In this document: positions 1 through 12,108 of the stretch, in pieces
How positions within the stretch are numbered: the stretch's first letter is position 1
Layout of the letters: each line of letters opens with the position of its first letter
Source: Albula goreensis
Taxonomy: Eukaryota; Chordata; Actinopteri; Albuliformes; Albulidae
Direction of reading: 5' to 3'
Length of the DNA stretch: 64,000 nucleotides
NCBI GenBank assembly: GCA_022829145.1
Contig: CM040743.1
Coordinates: 48,447,905 to 48,511,904 of the forward strand
The notes under the pieces: generated by a model
The model's database searches: none
Told to the model about the DNA's origin: nothing
The model's input: only the letters and a program-made list of their open reading frames with translations
Translations under genes and position numbers: made by a program

Positions 1-1100
1 TGAATCTGATGGCCAGAAAACTATCCCTGGGTTTCCTGTGTGTTTCAGGCAGACGGAGCGAAGGTTTCTCACCCTCGCCCAGCACCATCCACTCCACGCA
101 GTAATTACTAACCCATCTGTTTCCTTCCACAAGACAAGCGAAAAAATGTCCAATTACCGTTTAATTGAAGCTCTAATTAGCTCGGCCAGATCTCTCTGGC
201 GTGAATGTTAATTTGGGAGCGAGGGAACATGCATTGATGAATAAAGAGCCAGAGGGGATGTCCCTCCGAACTTCACCAAGACACCCCTGAACGAAATTGT
301 GTCATCTGTGAGCAGGAGGGGCGAGGTCAGGTCCAGGCGAAATGTCCCCAGGTCTCAATAAATGCAAAACCATTCACCAGATTTTAGACTGTACAAACAG
401 TTATTATTGTATGGAAATAGTAATATAGTTTTGTTTTATTGATGGGTTCCTGCAGAGCAGTTTGTGTCACAGCCATTTCTAAAAATTGCTATTAAATAAT
501 AAAATTATATTAAAAGGGCTCCACAGCATCTGTTATTTTTGTTTTAATACCGTCTTCGTGTGTTTACTTTGATTTGTCTGCCTCAAACCTGTGCATGAAA
601 ATAAAAACATTGCCGTGTAAATGTTCCTCTCAGAGGCCTCTAAACAGATAATGACGGCTGATTTGAACCCCCCCCCTCCGCCCCGACTCCCTCACTCCAC
701 TCCCTCCTTCCAGGTTTTGGCGGAGTGCGGGCTGTGCGCTTTGGAGCTGGTATAAGCGGGATCGATAGTGTGCGCGGCTGGCTAACGTAGCGAGAGAGTG
801 GGGGAAGCGGCGGGCTTAGAGCTCGCTGGCTGTGATTAGCCTATAATCAGGGCAGAGCTAGCCGATTATTAGCTCCGCTCCGCTCCGAAGTCTCTGGGGA
901 ATCGGCTCTGCTGATTAGAGCAGGCCGTATTTCCATATGTCTGCCGCTCACGTGCGCTCGCTCGCGCTCAGTCTCTCGCTCTTATTCTCTCATGCAAATT
1001 CATATCCGTAATAGAAAATAGCATGCATATCCACAAAAAAAAAAAAAACATTTCCAGTGATGAGCTTGGTTAGGCTGTCCTCATCTCTGTGTGCTTCTGT
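1..1100. other. Unique sequence with a CpG-rich, TAAT-rich block; no gene seen
   Basis: No coding potential. Bases 700-990 are CpG-dense and carry repeated ATTAG/TAAT cores and an octamer ATGCAAAT at 992-999, which could mark a regulatory element or an unannotated promoter. This is inference only. Confidence 0.35.
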
Positions 1101-1142
1101 TCTCTCCCTCCCTCTCTCTCTCTCTAAGCAAAGTGTTTGATG

Positions 1143-1181
<39 letters not shown>

Positions 1182-1260
1182 CTCTCTCTCTCTAAGCAGA
1201 AAGTTTGATGACCCCTCTATCTCTCTCTCTCACTCCCTCTCTCTAAGCAGAGAGTTTGTT
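1100..1260. repeat. CT microsatellite and short repeats
   Basis: (CT)n runs are interrupted by three AAGCA(GA)AGTTTG(A/T)TGA blocks. Simple sequence. Confidence 0.8.
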
Positions 1261-1790
1261 GACCCCTGTTGTCTTAATAAACTGTTCAGCTCGTCCTCTA
1301 ATTAAATGCTCAAGTTCTGGATCCTTCTTTCACATCTGGGCTTTGAGGAACAAAATGTCATAAAAAAGACTTAATTCATTTCCTCTTCCTCCAATGCTTT
1401 CATCCATCTCTCCATCTCTTCATTCTGTACCCTCCTCTTCCTCTGTCATTCCACTTTCTCTGTAATTTCACTTTTCCATTCCTCCTCTCTCTACCTCTCA
1501 ATAAATTCTCTCTCTCTCACTCTCAATTCAATTTACTTCAGTTACATTCAATTCAAATCAATGACATGAAACTCATTTAGTTCCACTGAGCTGTACTGGA
1601 GGGACAACCACAGTAATATTGTACAAGTAAAACATACAGAATATGACATAGTGCTAAACACACTGACATGTGACATGAAAAGTGTAATAAAATGATAGTA
1701 CTACATTTATAGCACACATTATAACATGTATTAACACAATGTTTTAGGAATGGGTAGAGGGTAATTAAAAATGGCTGACTGTTCTGCAAT
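1260..1790. other. Unique sequence, no gene seen
   Basis: CT-rich at first, then AT-rich. TCAATTCAATTTA near 1524 recurs near 27078 after a CT tract, a hint of a dispersed element. Confidence 0.4.
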
Positions 1791-1794
1791 GCCT

Positions 1795-1990
1795 AGTGGA
1801 ATAATGGAATGTGCCTTTCTGACTGTTCCATAATGGAATGTCAATGACTTTCTGACTGTTCCATAATGGAATGTCAATGACTTTCTGACTGTTCCATAAT
1901 GGAATGTCAATGACTTTCTGACTGTTCCATAATGGAATGCACCTTAAAGACTGTTCCATAATGGAACGTGCAATTATGACTTCCATAATG
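1795..1990. repeat. 33-bp minisatellite
   Basis: About six units built on CCATAATGGAATG and TTTCTGACTGTT. The unit is divisible by three, so a short minus-strand ORF results; it is not a gene. Confidence 0.85.
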
Positions 1991-3365
1991 TAATACTGCA
2001 AAATTGGAAATGGGTCCAACGAAAACTGTAGAAGAGCCTAACTAAAACAAAGAAATGATTGTCTTTTTCATGTGTAAAATACCTTGCAAAGATTTATCAT
2101 CAGCTAGAACACAACCAAAATGAGCCAGTTCCATCTTTAACAGCGTGTTTTATATGTCTCAGAGACACATTGTGCTGTTTTCTCATCTTAATTAGTGTGT
2201 GGAATAAAGCAAATGAAGTTTCTGTTGGGTAAAGGTTACGGTTTATTCCAGCGCTGTGTGTGGCTGGAGTGAGGAGCGCACGGCTGTTTGATTAAGCTGG
2301 AGAGGGGGATCTGGAATGCTCTGCGCTTTTCACATTCATACGCAGACTTTATTAATAACTCAAACTTCATCTAATACTGATCACTCACTCAACAACCTCC
2401 ATCTCCATTTTACATGTTCCTATTCAACATAAAGCACTGAAGTGAATGAGGATTGTTCTGTTCAGTGTATATTCTTATTATAAGTCTCTTATTGAGACAG
2501 TTCAGGGTGTAGTAATGTCTCCTACTGTAGCTTTTCATGGGGGAGGGGAAATTAGGCCGTTCTGATAACCTGCAGTCCCAGATGAAAAGGGCAATAAGGC
2601 TTTCTTAAACAGAAACGTCTTTAACACGACTTACACAACCACTCCATGATTAATCTTAAACTAACTTTGCATTGTTTAAAGAGAGAGAGAGAGAGAGAGA
2701 GAAAGATTTTCTCATCATGGGGGAAGAGTGCAAACGCAATATTGAAGATTTGCCTGGAATTGCCTTAAATAAGTGAGGGGACTGGGGGAAGGTAATTACG
2801 CTCTATTTACACAATGAGAATGCTATTTGCTCTGTTCTCAGGCATCGTATTACAGTGTGGACTATTGAATATGTGTTAATTATGCAGTGAAATTGAATAA
2901 GAGCTGCCTACGGCCAGAAATCAAGGGCTACTTAGAGACTAATGCATTTTAATCTCCTCTGTGACTCAAATGAATTCGTACGCGCCCGGCGGAACCTTAG
3001 CGGGGGTAGCGTCGCAGCATCTCCGGGGGCCCCCTAAAATCCACATGCGCCCCACCAGATGAACAGTTTACTTCTGTCCTACTTCCTGTGCGATTTGCTG
3101 GCCCATCCTTGAACCGATCAAACTGACGACAGGCATGACTCCGCTGCACTTCATCAGATGCATGAGAAAACAAACGAAAACAGACAAAACAGAAGCAAAC
3201 AACTAACCACCTGTTTCTGCCTAAAACAGACAGACAACAACACTGCTGCAAACCTCCTGTCTCTTCTTACCCCTGTGGCTAAGCGTGAACAGGTAATAGA
3301 CCACAGGTTAAGACTATATCTCTGCTTGACAACTATGCCATATCCTTGGGTGGTGACCTCTCCAA
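1990..3365. other. Unique AT-rich sequence with a GA microsatellite; no gene seen
   Basis: (GA)n lies at about 2680-2702. The rest is unique without coding signature. Overlapping short ORFs near 3.0-3.4 kb match no family I know. Confidence 0.5.
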
Positions 3366-4000
3366 CACCATTTTACACTGTAACCTCTGAGCTACAAGCC
3401 CAGATCCCTAACCATTATACTACACTGTAACCTCTGAGCTACAAGCCCAGCTCCCTAACCATTACACTACACTGTAACCTCTGAGCTACAAGACCAGCTC
3501 CAAACCATTACACTACACTGTAACCTCTGAGCTACAAGCCCAGCTCCCTAACATTAGCCCAGCTCAAGCCCAGCTCCCATTATACTACACTGTAACCTCT
3601 GAGCTACAAGCCCAGCTCCCTAATCATTACACTACACTGTAACCTCTGAGCTACAGCCCAGCCATCACTTAACCATTATACTTACACTGTAACCTCTGAG
3701 CTACAAGCCCAGCTCCCTAACCATTACACTACACTGTAACCTCTGAGCTACAAGCCCAGCTCCCTAACCATTACACTACACTGTAACCTCTGAGCTACAA
3801 GCCCAGCTCCCTAACCATTACACTACACTGTAACCTCTGAGCTACAAGCCCAGCTCCCTAACCATTATACTACACTGTAACCTCTGAGCTACAAGCCCAG
3901 CTCTCAAACCATTACACTACACTGTAACCTCTGAGCTACAAGACCAGCTCCTAACCATTACACTACACTGTAACCTCTGAGCTACACACCCAGCTGTAAC
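3365..4000. repeat. 47-bp minisatellite derived from a tRNA-like SINE head
   Basis: About 13 units with CTGTAACCTCTGAGCTACAA. In reverse complement each unit has TGTAGCTCAGAGGTTACAG, close to a Pol III A box, but no B box. A few units are truncated or rearranged (3540-3590, 3640-3680). Confidence 0.85.
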
Positions 4001-4440
4001 CCCTGAGCTATGCTGTGGTTTGTGGTTAGCTGTGATCTGTGTGTTTTAATCATGTGCACATGTGTGAACTTGCGGTATCTGGAGTTCCAGGGCTCAGGGT
4101 CTCTCTAAGCGTGTGTGTTTGTCCAAACCCTTCACCGGTATTATCCTGCAAACATCTATACAGCCCACCCCCCCCACCCGCCGCCCCACCGCACACTGTA
4201 GCAGGGAGCCATTACAGCTGCTTTAGGATAGTATGAACAACAAGCATGAGAAAAAAAAAAGCTCTACAGTCAACATTTACATTCGCAAGCACCAGCGCAA
4301 GTTTGCATTTGTGTGTGTATGAGAAAGGGAGAGACTGTGAGGGTGGGTGTGTGTGTGAGAGAGGGAAAAAGACAGAGTGTAATGCTATGTGTGAGAAAGG
4401 GAGAGAGAGAGTGTGGGTGTGTGTGTGTAGTTTGGTTCAG
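4000..4440. other. Unique and TG-rich sequence, no gene seen
   Basis: Contains a C-rich tract near 4168 and short TG runs. Short overlapping ORFs come from low complexity. Confidence 0.5.
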
Positions 4441-5175
4441 GAGTTTTAGCTGTGCTAGCACAGGGTTGGCTGTGAATTGGTTCAATAGCATTAGCTTTGT
4501 TAGCTGTTAGTTTGCTCAGAGCAGTGAGCAGTTAGCTGTGAGTTGGTTCAGTAGCATTAGCTTTGTTAGCTGTGAGTTGGTTCAGTAGCATTAGCTTTGT
4601 TAGCTGTGAGTTGGTTCAGTAGCATTAGCTTTGTTAGCTGTGGGTTGGCTCAGTAGCAGTGAGCAGTTAGCTGTGAGTTGGTTCAGTAGGATTAGCTTTG
4701 TTAGCTGTGAGTTGGTTCAGTAGCATTAGCTTTGTTAGCTGTGGGTTGGCTCAGTAGCAGTGAGCAGTTAGCTGTGAGTTGGTTCAGTAGCATTAGCTTT
4801 GTTAGCTGTGAGTTGGTTCAGTAGCATTAGCTTTTGTTCAGCTGTGCTGTGAGTTGGTTCAGTAGCATTAGCTTTGTTAGCTGTGGGTTGGCTCAGTAGC
4901 ATTAGCTTTGTTAGCTGTGGGTTGGCTCAGTAGCAGTGAGCAGTTAGCTGTGAGTTGGTTCAGTAGCATTAGCTTTGTTAGCTGTGGGTTGGCTCAGTAG
5001 CAGTGAGCAGTTAGCTGTGAGTTGGTTCAGTAGCATTAGCTTTGTTAGCTGTGAGCTGGTTCAGTAGCATTAGCTTTGTTAGCTGTGGGTTGGCTCAGTA
5101 GTAGTGAGCAGTTAGCTGTGAGTTGATTCAGTAGTATCAGCTTTGTTAGTAGCAGTGAGCAGTTAGCCGCAGGTT
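4440..5175. repeat. 33-34-bp minisatellite with two unit types
   Basis: Units with AGCATTAGCTTTGTTAGCTG alternate with AGCAGTGAGCAGTTAGCTG, all sharing TGAGTTGGTTCAGT or TGGGTTGGCTCAGT. The mixed order suggests higher-order amplification. Confidence 0.9.
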
Positions 5176-5775
5176 GGTTTGACTCTCATGCTGTTTCTTG
5201 CAGTCTCGCGACCACGCCACCCGCTGTCTTTCTCCTAAGACTGCGGATATGGCCTCCGGCATCCATTCCTAAAGTGGCAGCGCGGCTGGGATAGAAGTCT
5301 CTAATCAGGGGTGGTAGCATAATTTATTAACTTTTAAGGGCATTCAACATTAGCTGCGCCGTTTTGTCTTATCTGTGCACATTATCAAAACGCACGCTGG
5401 GGTCCTTTTCTTCCTCTCTCTCTCTCTCTCTTCTTCTTAACTGCGGCTCTCAAACATCAGGGGGAAGTGACAGAGATAAGCCATTTCCAGTTGTGCTTTT
5501 AAAGACTCATTAATATCCCAGAGGAAGAAGAAAAAAACGTCCATACAGTAGTGGAGCCGGAGCTTTGATTCCAAGGAGTGAAAGATTGAAGTTGCAGATC
5601 ACCCCCAATCTTTTAATTTCAATTAAAAAACATGCTGCGCTCATTTATCCAAATAAAGCATAAACTGAGCGGTTCTTCTCAAAAAGGTTGATAATTTGCC
5701 TTGGTAGGTACAGCAGCAGGGGCATAGTTTCTCAATTATAGTCAGTTAAGGCCTGTAAATGCTCTCTGGGTCGCT
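5175..5775. other. Unique sequence, no gene seen
   Basis: Moderately GC-rich at 5200-5300, then AT-rich. It could hold a conserved noncoding element, but this cannot be judged without alignment. Confidence 0.35.
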
Positions 5776-5785
5776 GCATGTCAAA

Positions 5786-5852
5786 CAGGAAGCAGTCAGA
5801 TAAAGACAGGAAGCAGTCAGATAAAGACAGGAAGCAGTCAGATAAAGACAGA
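5786..5852. repeat. 21-bp tandem repeat, three units
   Basis: AGGAAGCAGTCAGATAAAGAC is repeated three times exactly or nearly so. Confidence 0.85.
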
Positions 5853-5854
5853 CA

Positions 5855-8430
5855 GGGCATTCGTTTGGCACACAGAAGATTTGTCAAGTGACTTTTGGTG
5901 CTTTTGTTTAGAAAACTGTGTTTGATCTTTACCGTCACCAAAAGAAAACACTGCCTCAAATCTGGATTAAAGGCTGGGACCCTGTGCACTCAAAAAGATG
6001 TTGATAAACATTTTTTTATATATGAAAACTTCACTGCTTTGATTAAAATACAAGTGTGAATAAATTATTTAATTAAAATGAGAAAATACAGTGAAATGGT
6101 TTTTATACACAGTGTGAGAAAACATTTTTTTTAAATATGAAATGTTATTTGAAATCCAGCTGTAATGCGTACTGCCCGCAGGCCTGTGCAGCACCAGCAT
6201 GCTGTTCGGAGTATGGATGACAGCCGAGCGCTTGGCTGTTATTGAAATTAACGACAAAAAGTTTAGAGGAGGCTAAAAAAAAATCCACCACGCTGACGAC
6301 TCTGAGCCGCTGTGAAGAAATATCACATTCCCCGCAAGCGGCTTTGAGAGGCAGACGAACAGCAATCTGTCGCCCGAAGCTTCGCTTTTTCTCTCCGATT
6401 TATCCCGTGGAGGGAGCGGGAAGGGTTAACTGCTGCTGTCGATCAAAAGAAAGAGGGAAAAAGAGGAATAAATAGCTGTCTGCTCCAGGCGCACAGAGTG
6501 CTGCGCGCATGGCCCCTCTGCAGGGCAGACATGTACGATTCCAATCCCAGCATTCCCCAAATCTGCATATGCAAATCAGGGCCTGGATCTGGCCGTCTGG
6601 TTGGACGTTATCACCAGGACCCAGGTGATGTAGCGTTACGCTGAGGGCCGGATTGGTGCAAAGCCAGAGAGCAGAGAGCCAGAGAGGGCCCACACTCTGA
6701 GATTTCTCAGTCTTTATATTTCAGGACTGTGCATTACATTTTAGGCATTTAGCAGATACTCCTATTCACAGTGACTAATGCACCTCACATTTTCACATGC
6801 TACCCATTTATAGAGCTGGATATTTGACTGGAGCCATTTTGGGTGAAGAGCACTAAGCTAAAATGTGTTAAAAAGTGAGTATAACATACTATAATGATAA
6901 TAATAATAATAATAATACTTATTATTGTAATGTAGCCTTAATCAGCACACAACAACTTAAGTTACTGTTTCTCCTGCCCAGTTCTAACTTTTATCTAGAG
7001 ACCGGTCTGAGACTCAACATTCAACACATAATCAACTGCCAGCCATTCTCTGAGGAAACATGCAGCTGGAAGTATGTTTTTCCCACTACTAAGCAGAGAG
7101 AAAAGACTACATACACATATCATATGAATGTGAGTTCATTTGTGCATCAGCAAAAATGACTCTCCTGTCATACTATGTGTGACCTGAAACAAGTAAAACA
7201 GCCATTGATGAAAAATGAATTATTATTATTAATGATAATTGTAGTAGTAGTAGTAGTTGTTGTTGTTGTTGCTGTAGTACTCCTACAGTAATGGAGGTCA
7301 GTACTGAACCCATGTATATATAATGGAACCCCACATAAAGGCTCTGAGGGAAACCGTTGCAGAGGGGTTCCCTGAAGTAAAGCCTTCAGTCTGAAACACT
7401 AAAAGTTCCTCAACAGAAGCTTTTCCTCTTGGAGCATGCAGGTTAAAATAACAGAGCTCTTAAGGTGCATTTTTATGAAAAATGAGAAGTGAAATGAATA
7501 AAGCTGGATATGTGTGGGAGGGAGGCGTGATTGGTTCGTCAGGGAGGCGCCCCGAGAATCGAGCTTCCAGCCTGCTGCACCAGCAGATCTGCAGAAGTAA
7601 AGTCAATACAACCCTTCCTGCACACGGCCTCTCTTCTGTCTGCTAAGCAACAGCTGCAGCTCTCCCACATATATTACGATTTATTATTGCCGAAGACAGT
7701 GGGAACACGTTCTGCTGCTGCTTTAACTTTACAGAGGTTCATTCTAGCTTTTATCGAAGAGAAATAAATATATTTATGAAAATAAAAGGAATCATACGGG
7801 ACTGAATTCATCATGCTCTGAGCGTGAGCCTCTCTGTGGATCCTTATCTTTGAGATGAGATACTCCAGTGACTGGAGTAACAGAATGCAGGAATGCATTA
7901 GTTTAATATCAGGGTTTAAACCATGTGTGTGTGTGTGTGTGTGTGTGAGTGTGTGTGTCAGTATATAGAGAATAAATCTCATTATACTTTCATAAAAGTG
8001 ACATAATTGCAATATTGTGTCTGGTTTATTCATTCACGGGCCATTACAAAGTGGCAATATCAGGTCATGCTAATTCTTACACAGCAGTTACATAGTTGCA
8101 ACATCAGACCCTGTGGATTCCTAAATAGTTACATAGTTGCGGGATCAGGTGGTTTTGCTGTAAGTGTGTGGCACGCATGAGTATCATTGTGATTAGCGCT
8201 GATTTGATGCTTATGCAAATGAGCTTAATATGAAACTCCTGAGACAGGTAAAAAAACGGGGGGGGCTAATTAAAATCACCATGGCGACCAGAGGACTACC
8301 ACAATGACAGCAGTAACTGATTTCAAAAGTTACTGTGAATGCATATAAAGCCTGTTTTCATCATGCGTGACCGCCTCCTTCAGGCAGAAACAGGTAGAGC
8401 GCTTCACATCATTATCATCAGAAAAATAAA
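5855..8430. other. Unique sequence with small microsatellites; no gene seen
   Basis: Includes (TAA)n near 6894-6918, a GTA/GTT tract at 7231-7272 and (TG)n at 7924-7958. ORFs of 60-120 codons overlap on both strands with no recognisable domain. Confidence 0.5.
6729..6780. mobile_element. SINE/LINE 3' tail fragment
   Basis: A diverged copy of the same tail (CATTTAGCAGATACTCCTAT). No head is seen nearby. Confidence 0.45.
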
Positions 8431-8440
8431 CCGATGAAGC

Positions 8441-8762
8441 AACCTCCCCCAACCCCAACCCCCCCCCCAACCCCCACCCCCAACCCCCAACCCCAACCCC
8501 AACCCCCAACCCCACAACCCCAACCCCAACCCCCACCCCCAACCCCCAACCCCCCCCAACCCCCAACCCCCAACCCCCACCCCCAACCCCCCACCCCCAA
8601 CCCCCAACCCCCACCCCCAACCCCCAACCCCAACCCCCCACCCCCAACCCCTAACCCCCACCCCCAACCCCCAACCCCCACCCCCAACCCCAACCCCCAC
8701 CCCCCAACCCCCAACCCCAACCCCCAACCCCCAACCCCCACCCCCAACCCCCAACCCCCAAT
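8441..8762. repeat. C-rich minisatellite (CCCCAA/CCCCCA), G-quadruplex-forming on the minus strand
   Basis: 320 bp made of C4-C7 runs separated by AA or A. The minus strand has dozens of G4+ runs spaced 1-2 nt apart, well past any G-quadruplex threshold. All frames are open on both strands because the sequence lacks T. Confidence 0.95.
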
Positions 8763-10195
8763 GTTCCCAATGGAGTGACATTTTAATAGACTAATGTTCT
8801 CACTGGCGTTTTTTCATTGGATTTTAATGTCCACAGCCATCTGGACTCGTGTTATCAAACCCCAGAGTAAACTGGGGCCTTTAGCAGTAAAACCGCACGT
8901 AACACCGCTTCATAATTACAATGGAAAAAAGCACTCTACCCTTAGCCCGCGGAGCATTTCGCTACATTATACCGTTAAATGGGACATGGCGCGATTCCCT
9001 CCCGCTAAGGGCAGCACGTGAGGTGGCAGGGCCTCCGCGGCTCTGTGCGGGTGCGTTTACAGCCGCTGAACTGCAGGGGGCGCTCCTGCAAATTAACGCA
9101 GCTGTCAATCACAGCAGTGCCCATGTAAATCCCGGGACTGCTGGATCACTGGAACTCCCTCTGAGCTGTGATGTCATTTTTGAACATCATGATGAGACAC
9201 ACGTATCCACGTACGCTTTAGGAATCGAAGCAATGCGTGTAAAATGCTGTACGGCTTCAAATGAACAACAAAAACCACAACAACAGCAGCAGCAGCAACC
9301 TCAACCTCAACAACAACAACAACAGTAATATATAGAAGAAGAATATACAGACAAAGAGGAAGAAGTGGGGTATGTTCTCAACTTTGACTATCGCAGCGTT
9401 AAGTTCTCATGCAAGCATAAGCAGGCAAGCCACACCTCTATCACGTGCGATGTGTACATCTCATTTTGAAGAATGCTTCCTCTGTTCCCTGACACCAATG
9501 TGCTTCACTCACTTCCTGGTGACAACATCCTAAATAATTTCATGCTTTGTCTCGTTACTCAGCGAGATTTAAAACTGGACGTTTCTGAGAGCACAATAAA
9601 CCTTGGAGAGAGAGAGAGAAAGAGGAAGGCAAACAGCACCCGAAAAGGCGCTATCTTTTGTAGATAAATTAAATATGAAGTTAGGAGAAAGACATTGGTG
9701 ATAGCATGTCGCCGATAGCAATGATGGAAACTTGACACCCGTCACTGTGGCTGTGGAAACCGCTGGAACGCTACAGCGATCTAATTTCCCTTCCCAGGTA
9801 ATTACACAAAATCAGTGTCTGACTGAATTAGAGGCTGGAACCGAAGAGCCAAATGAGTCAGGGGACAGGCAGACTCTCTTTCTCTCTCCTCTCTCTTCTT
9901 AGCCACATCCCCAAAGCTCTGCCTAAGTGGAAGACGTGGTGAATGAACAGGTCTTGAACTGCATTCAGGGTCATGGATATTTTTGTGTGGATGGAGGGGG
10001 AAAGAGAGAGAGGGTGGCTGAGGGGAGAGATAGAGAGAAACAGACAGAGGGGGCATGAGTTTAACGGTTTCTCCTCCGAAACTCACGGTTCATTTAACCG
10101 CCGTCTCGACCTGTTAATCTGCTGCGGGAAATGATGCGAGCGAAGAGGATGTGGATCAGAGCCCTGTTACACACCAAACGCTGGAGCGGCCATTA
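8763..10195. other. Unique sequence; CAA/CAG tract; no gene seen
   Basis: A CAA/CAG-rich stretch at 9268-9327 ends a 135-codon ORF (8921-9328) with a poly-Q tail. The rest of that ORF has no domain I recognise, and it is likely chance. Confidence 0.45.
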
Positions 10196-10197
10196 CC

Positions 10198-10673
10198 CAA
10201 CTCACACACCCCAAACACACAGACTGATACCCCTCACACACCCCAAACACACAGACTGATACCCCTCACACACCCCAAACACACAGACTGATACCCCTCA
10301 CACACCCCAAACACACAGACTGATACCCCTCACACACCCCAAACACACAGACTGATACCCCTCACACACCCCAAACACACAGACTAATACCCCTCACACA
10401 CCCCAAACACACAGACTGATACCCCTCACACCCCAAACACACAGACTGATACCCCTCACACACCCCAAACACACAGACTGATACCCCTCATACACCCCAA
10501 ACACACAGACTGATACCCCTCACACACCCCAAACACACAGACTGATACCCCTCACACACCCCAAACACACAGACTAATACCCCTCACACACCCCAAACAC
10601 ACAGACTGATACCCCTCACACACCCCAAACACACAGACTGATACCCCTCACACACCCCAAACACACAGACTGA
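10198..10673. repeat. 32-bp minisatellite
   Basis: About 15 units with CACACCCCAAACACACAGAC and TGATACCCCT; nearly identical, with rare TAATACC variants and one 2-bp deletion. Confidence 0.95.
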
Positions 10674-10764
10674 TCTGATCTCATCTGATAGATGGAGATC
10701 TTATCTACATCACCCTCCCACTATCCCCTCTCCCTCTACCCCTATCACCCTCTCTCTATCCCCT

Positions 10765-11715
10765 CCAAGGCGCTAAGGCTAATGCAGGCTGTGCTGTGCT
10801 CGCGTTTCTGTATGATGGAGAAAGGCGCTAAGGCTAATGCAGGCCGCGCTGCCCTGTGCTCGCGTTTCCCTATGATGGAGAAAGGCGCTAAGGCTAATGC
10901 AGGCTGTGCTGTGCTGCACTCGCGTTTCCTATGATGGAGAAAGCGCTAAGGCGCAGGCCGCGCCCTATGGAGGCTAATGCAGGCTGTGCTGCCCTGCGCT
11001 CGTGTTCCCTATGATGGAGAAAGGCGCTAAGGCTAATGCAGGCCGCGCTGCCCTGCGCTCTCGTTTCCCTATGATGGAGAAAGGCGCGCTGCCCTGCGCT
11101 CTCGTTTCCTAAGGCTAATGCAGGCCGCGCTGCCCTGCGCTCGTTTCCCTATGATGGAGAAAGGCGCTAAGGCTAATGCAGGCCGCGCTGCCCTGCGCTC
11201 GTGTTTCCCTATGATGGAGAAAGGCGCTAAGGCTAATGCAGGCTGTGCTGTGCTGCACTCGCGTTTCCCTATGATGGAGAAAGGCGCTAAGGCTAATGCA
11301 GGCTGTGCTGTGCTGCGCTCGTGTTTCCCTATGATGGAGAAAGGCGCTAAGGCTAATGCAGGCCGCGCTGCCCTGCGCTCTCGTTTCCCTGTGATGGAGA
11401 AAGGCGCTAAGGCTAATGCAGGCCGCGCTGCCCTGCGCTCTCGTTTCCCTATGATGGAGAAAGGCGCTAAGGCTAATGCAGGCCGCGCTGCCCTGCGCTC
11501 TCGTTTCCTATGATGGAGAAAGGCGCTAAGGCTAATGCAGGCCGTGCTGCCCTGCCTGTGATGGAGAAAGGCGCTCGTTTCCCTATGATGGAGAAAGGCG
11601 TAAGGCTAATGCAGGCCGCGCTGCCCTGCGCTCTCGTTTCCCTATGATGGAGAAAGGTGCTAAGGCTAATGCAGGCCGTGCTGCCCTGCGCTCTCGTTTC
11701 CCTATGATGGAGAAA
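10765..11715. repeat. 60-bp GC-rich minisatellite
   Basis: About 15 units with GCGCTAAGGCTAATGCAGGC and CCTATGATGGAGAAAGG. Several units are truncated or scrambled at 10930-11130 and 11540-11600. Because 60 is divisible by 3, ORFs with a 20-residue repeat appear (11118-11513). Confidence 0.95.
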
Positions 11716-11869
11716 TTAGCCGCTGTCTGTCAGGCCTGATGGAGCTGTCACTATCGATGAGTAACTCCATTTGTTTGTGGATCCTTTTCCCAGGCTCCGC
11801 CTCAGGGCCCTGCTGGAACAGGTGGCACCCTGGACTACAAATCAATGCGCATCGGACACAGCCCAGTGC

Positions 11870-11916
11870 CTCCTCTCTCTCTCTCTCTCTCTCTCTCCCT
11901 CTCTCTCTCTCTCCAC
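11870..11916. repeat. CT microsatellite
   Basis: (CT)n with a few CC interruptions between the two 60-bp arrays. Confidence 0.85.
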
Positions 11917-12108
11917 CGCGCCTCACAACACTTCTTTTAATTTGTTTTTTGTGTCTCTCTTTCTGTCCCTCTAGCTACAAACTAGACTCAGCTTCACCAC
12001 AAATTTACTTAATTCAAATGTCAACTTTCTTATTTTATCTTCTTCTTCATAGCAATGTATATAATTATACTTTTTATATCATGAGTGCATTTACTTCAAG
12101 TATTTGCA

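Noticed and set aside
8441..8762. True telomeric repeat
   Set aside because: Vertebrate telomeres are TTAGGG. This is an irregular CCCCAA/CCCCCA minisatellite inside a chromosome arm.
8921..9328. 135-codon ORF ending in poly-Q
   Set aside because: The poly-Q is a CAA/CAG microsatellite, and the rest has no domain, splice context or overlap-free support.
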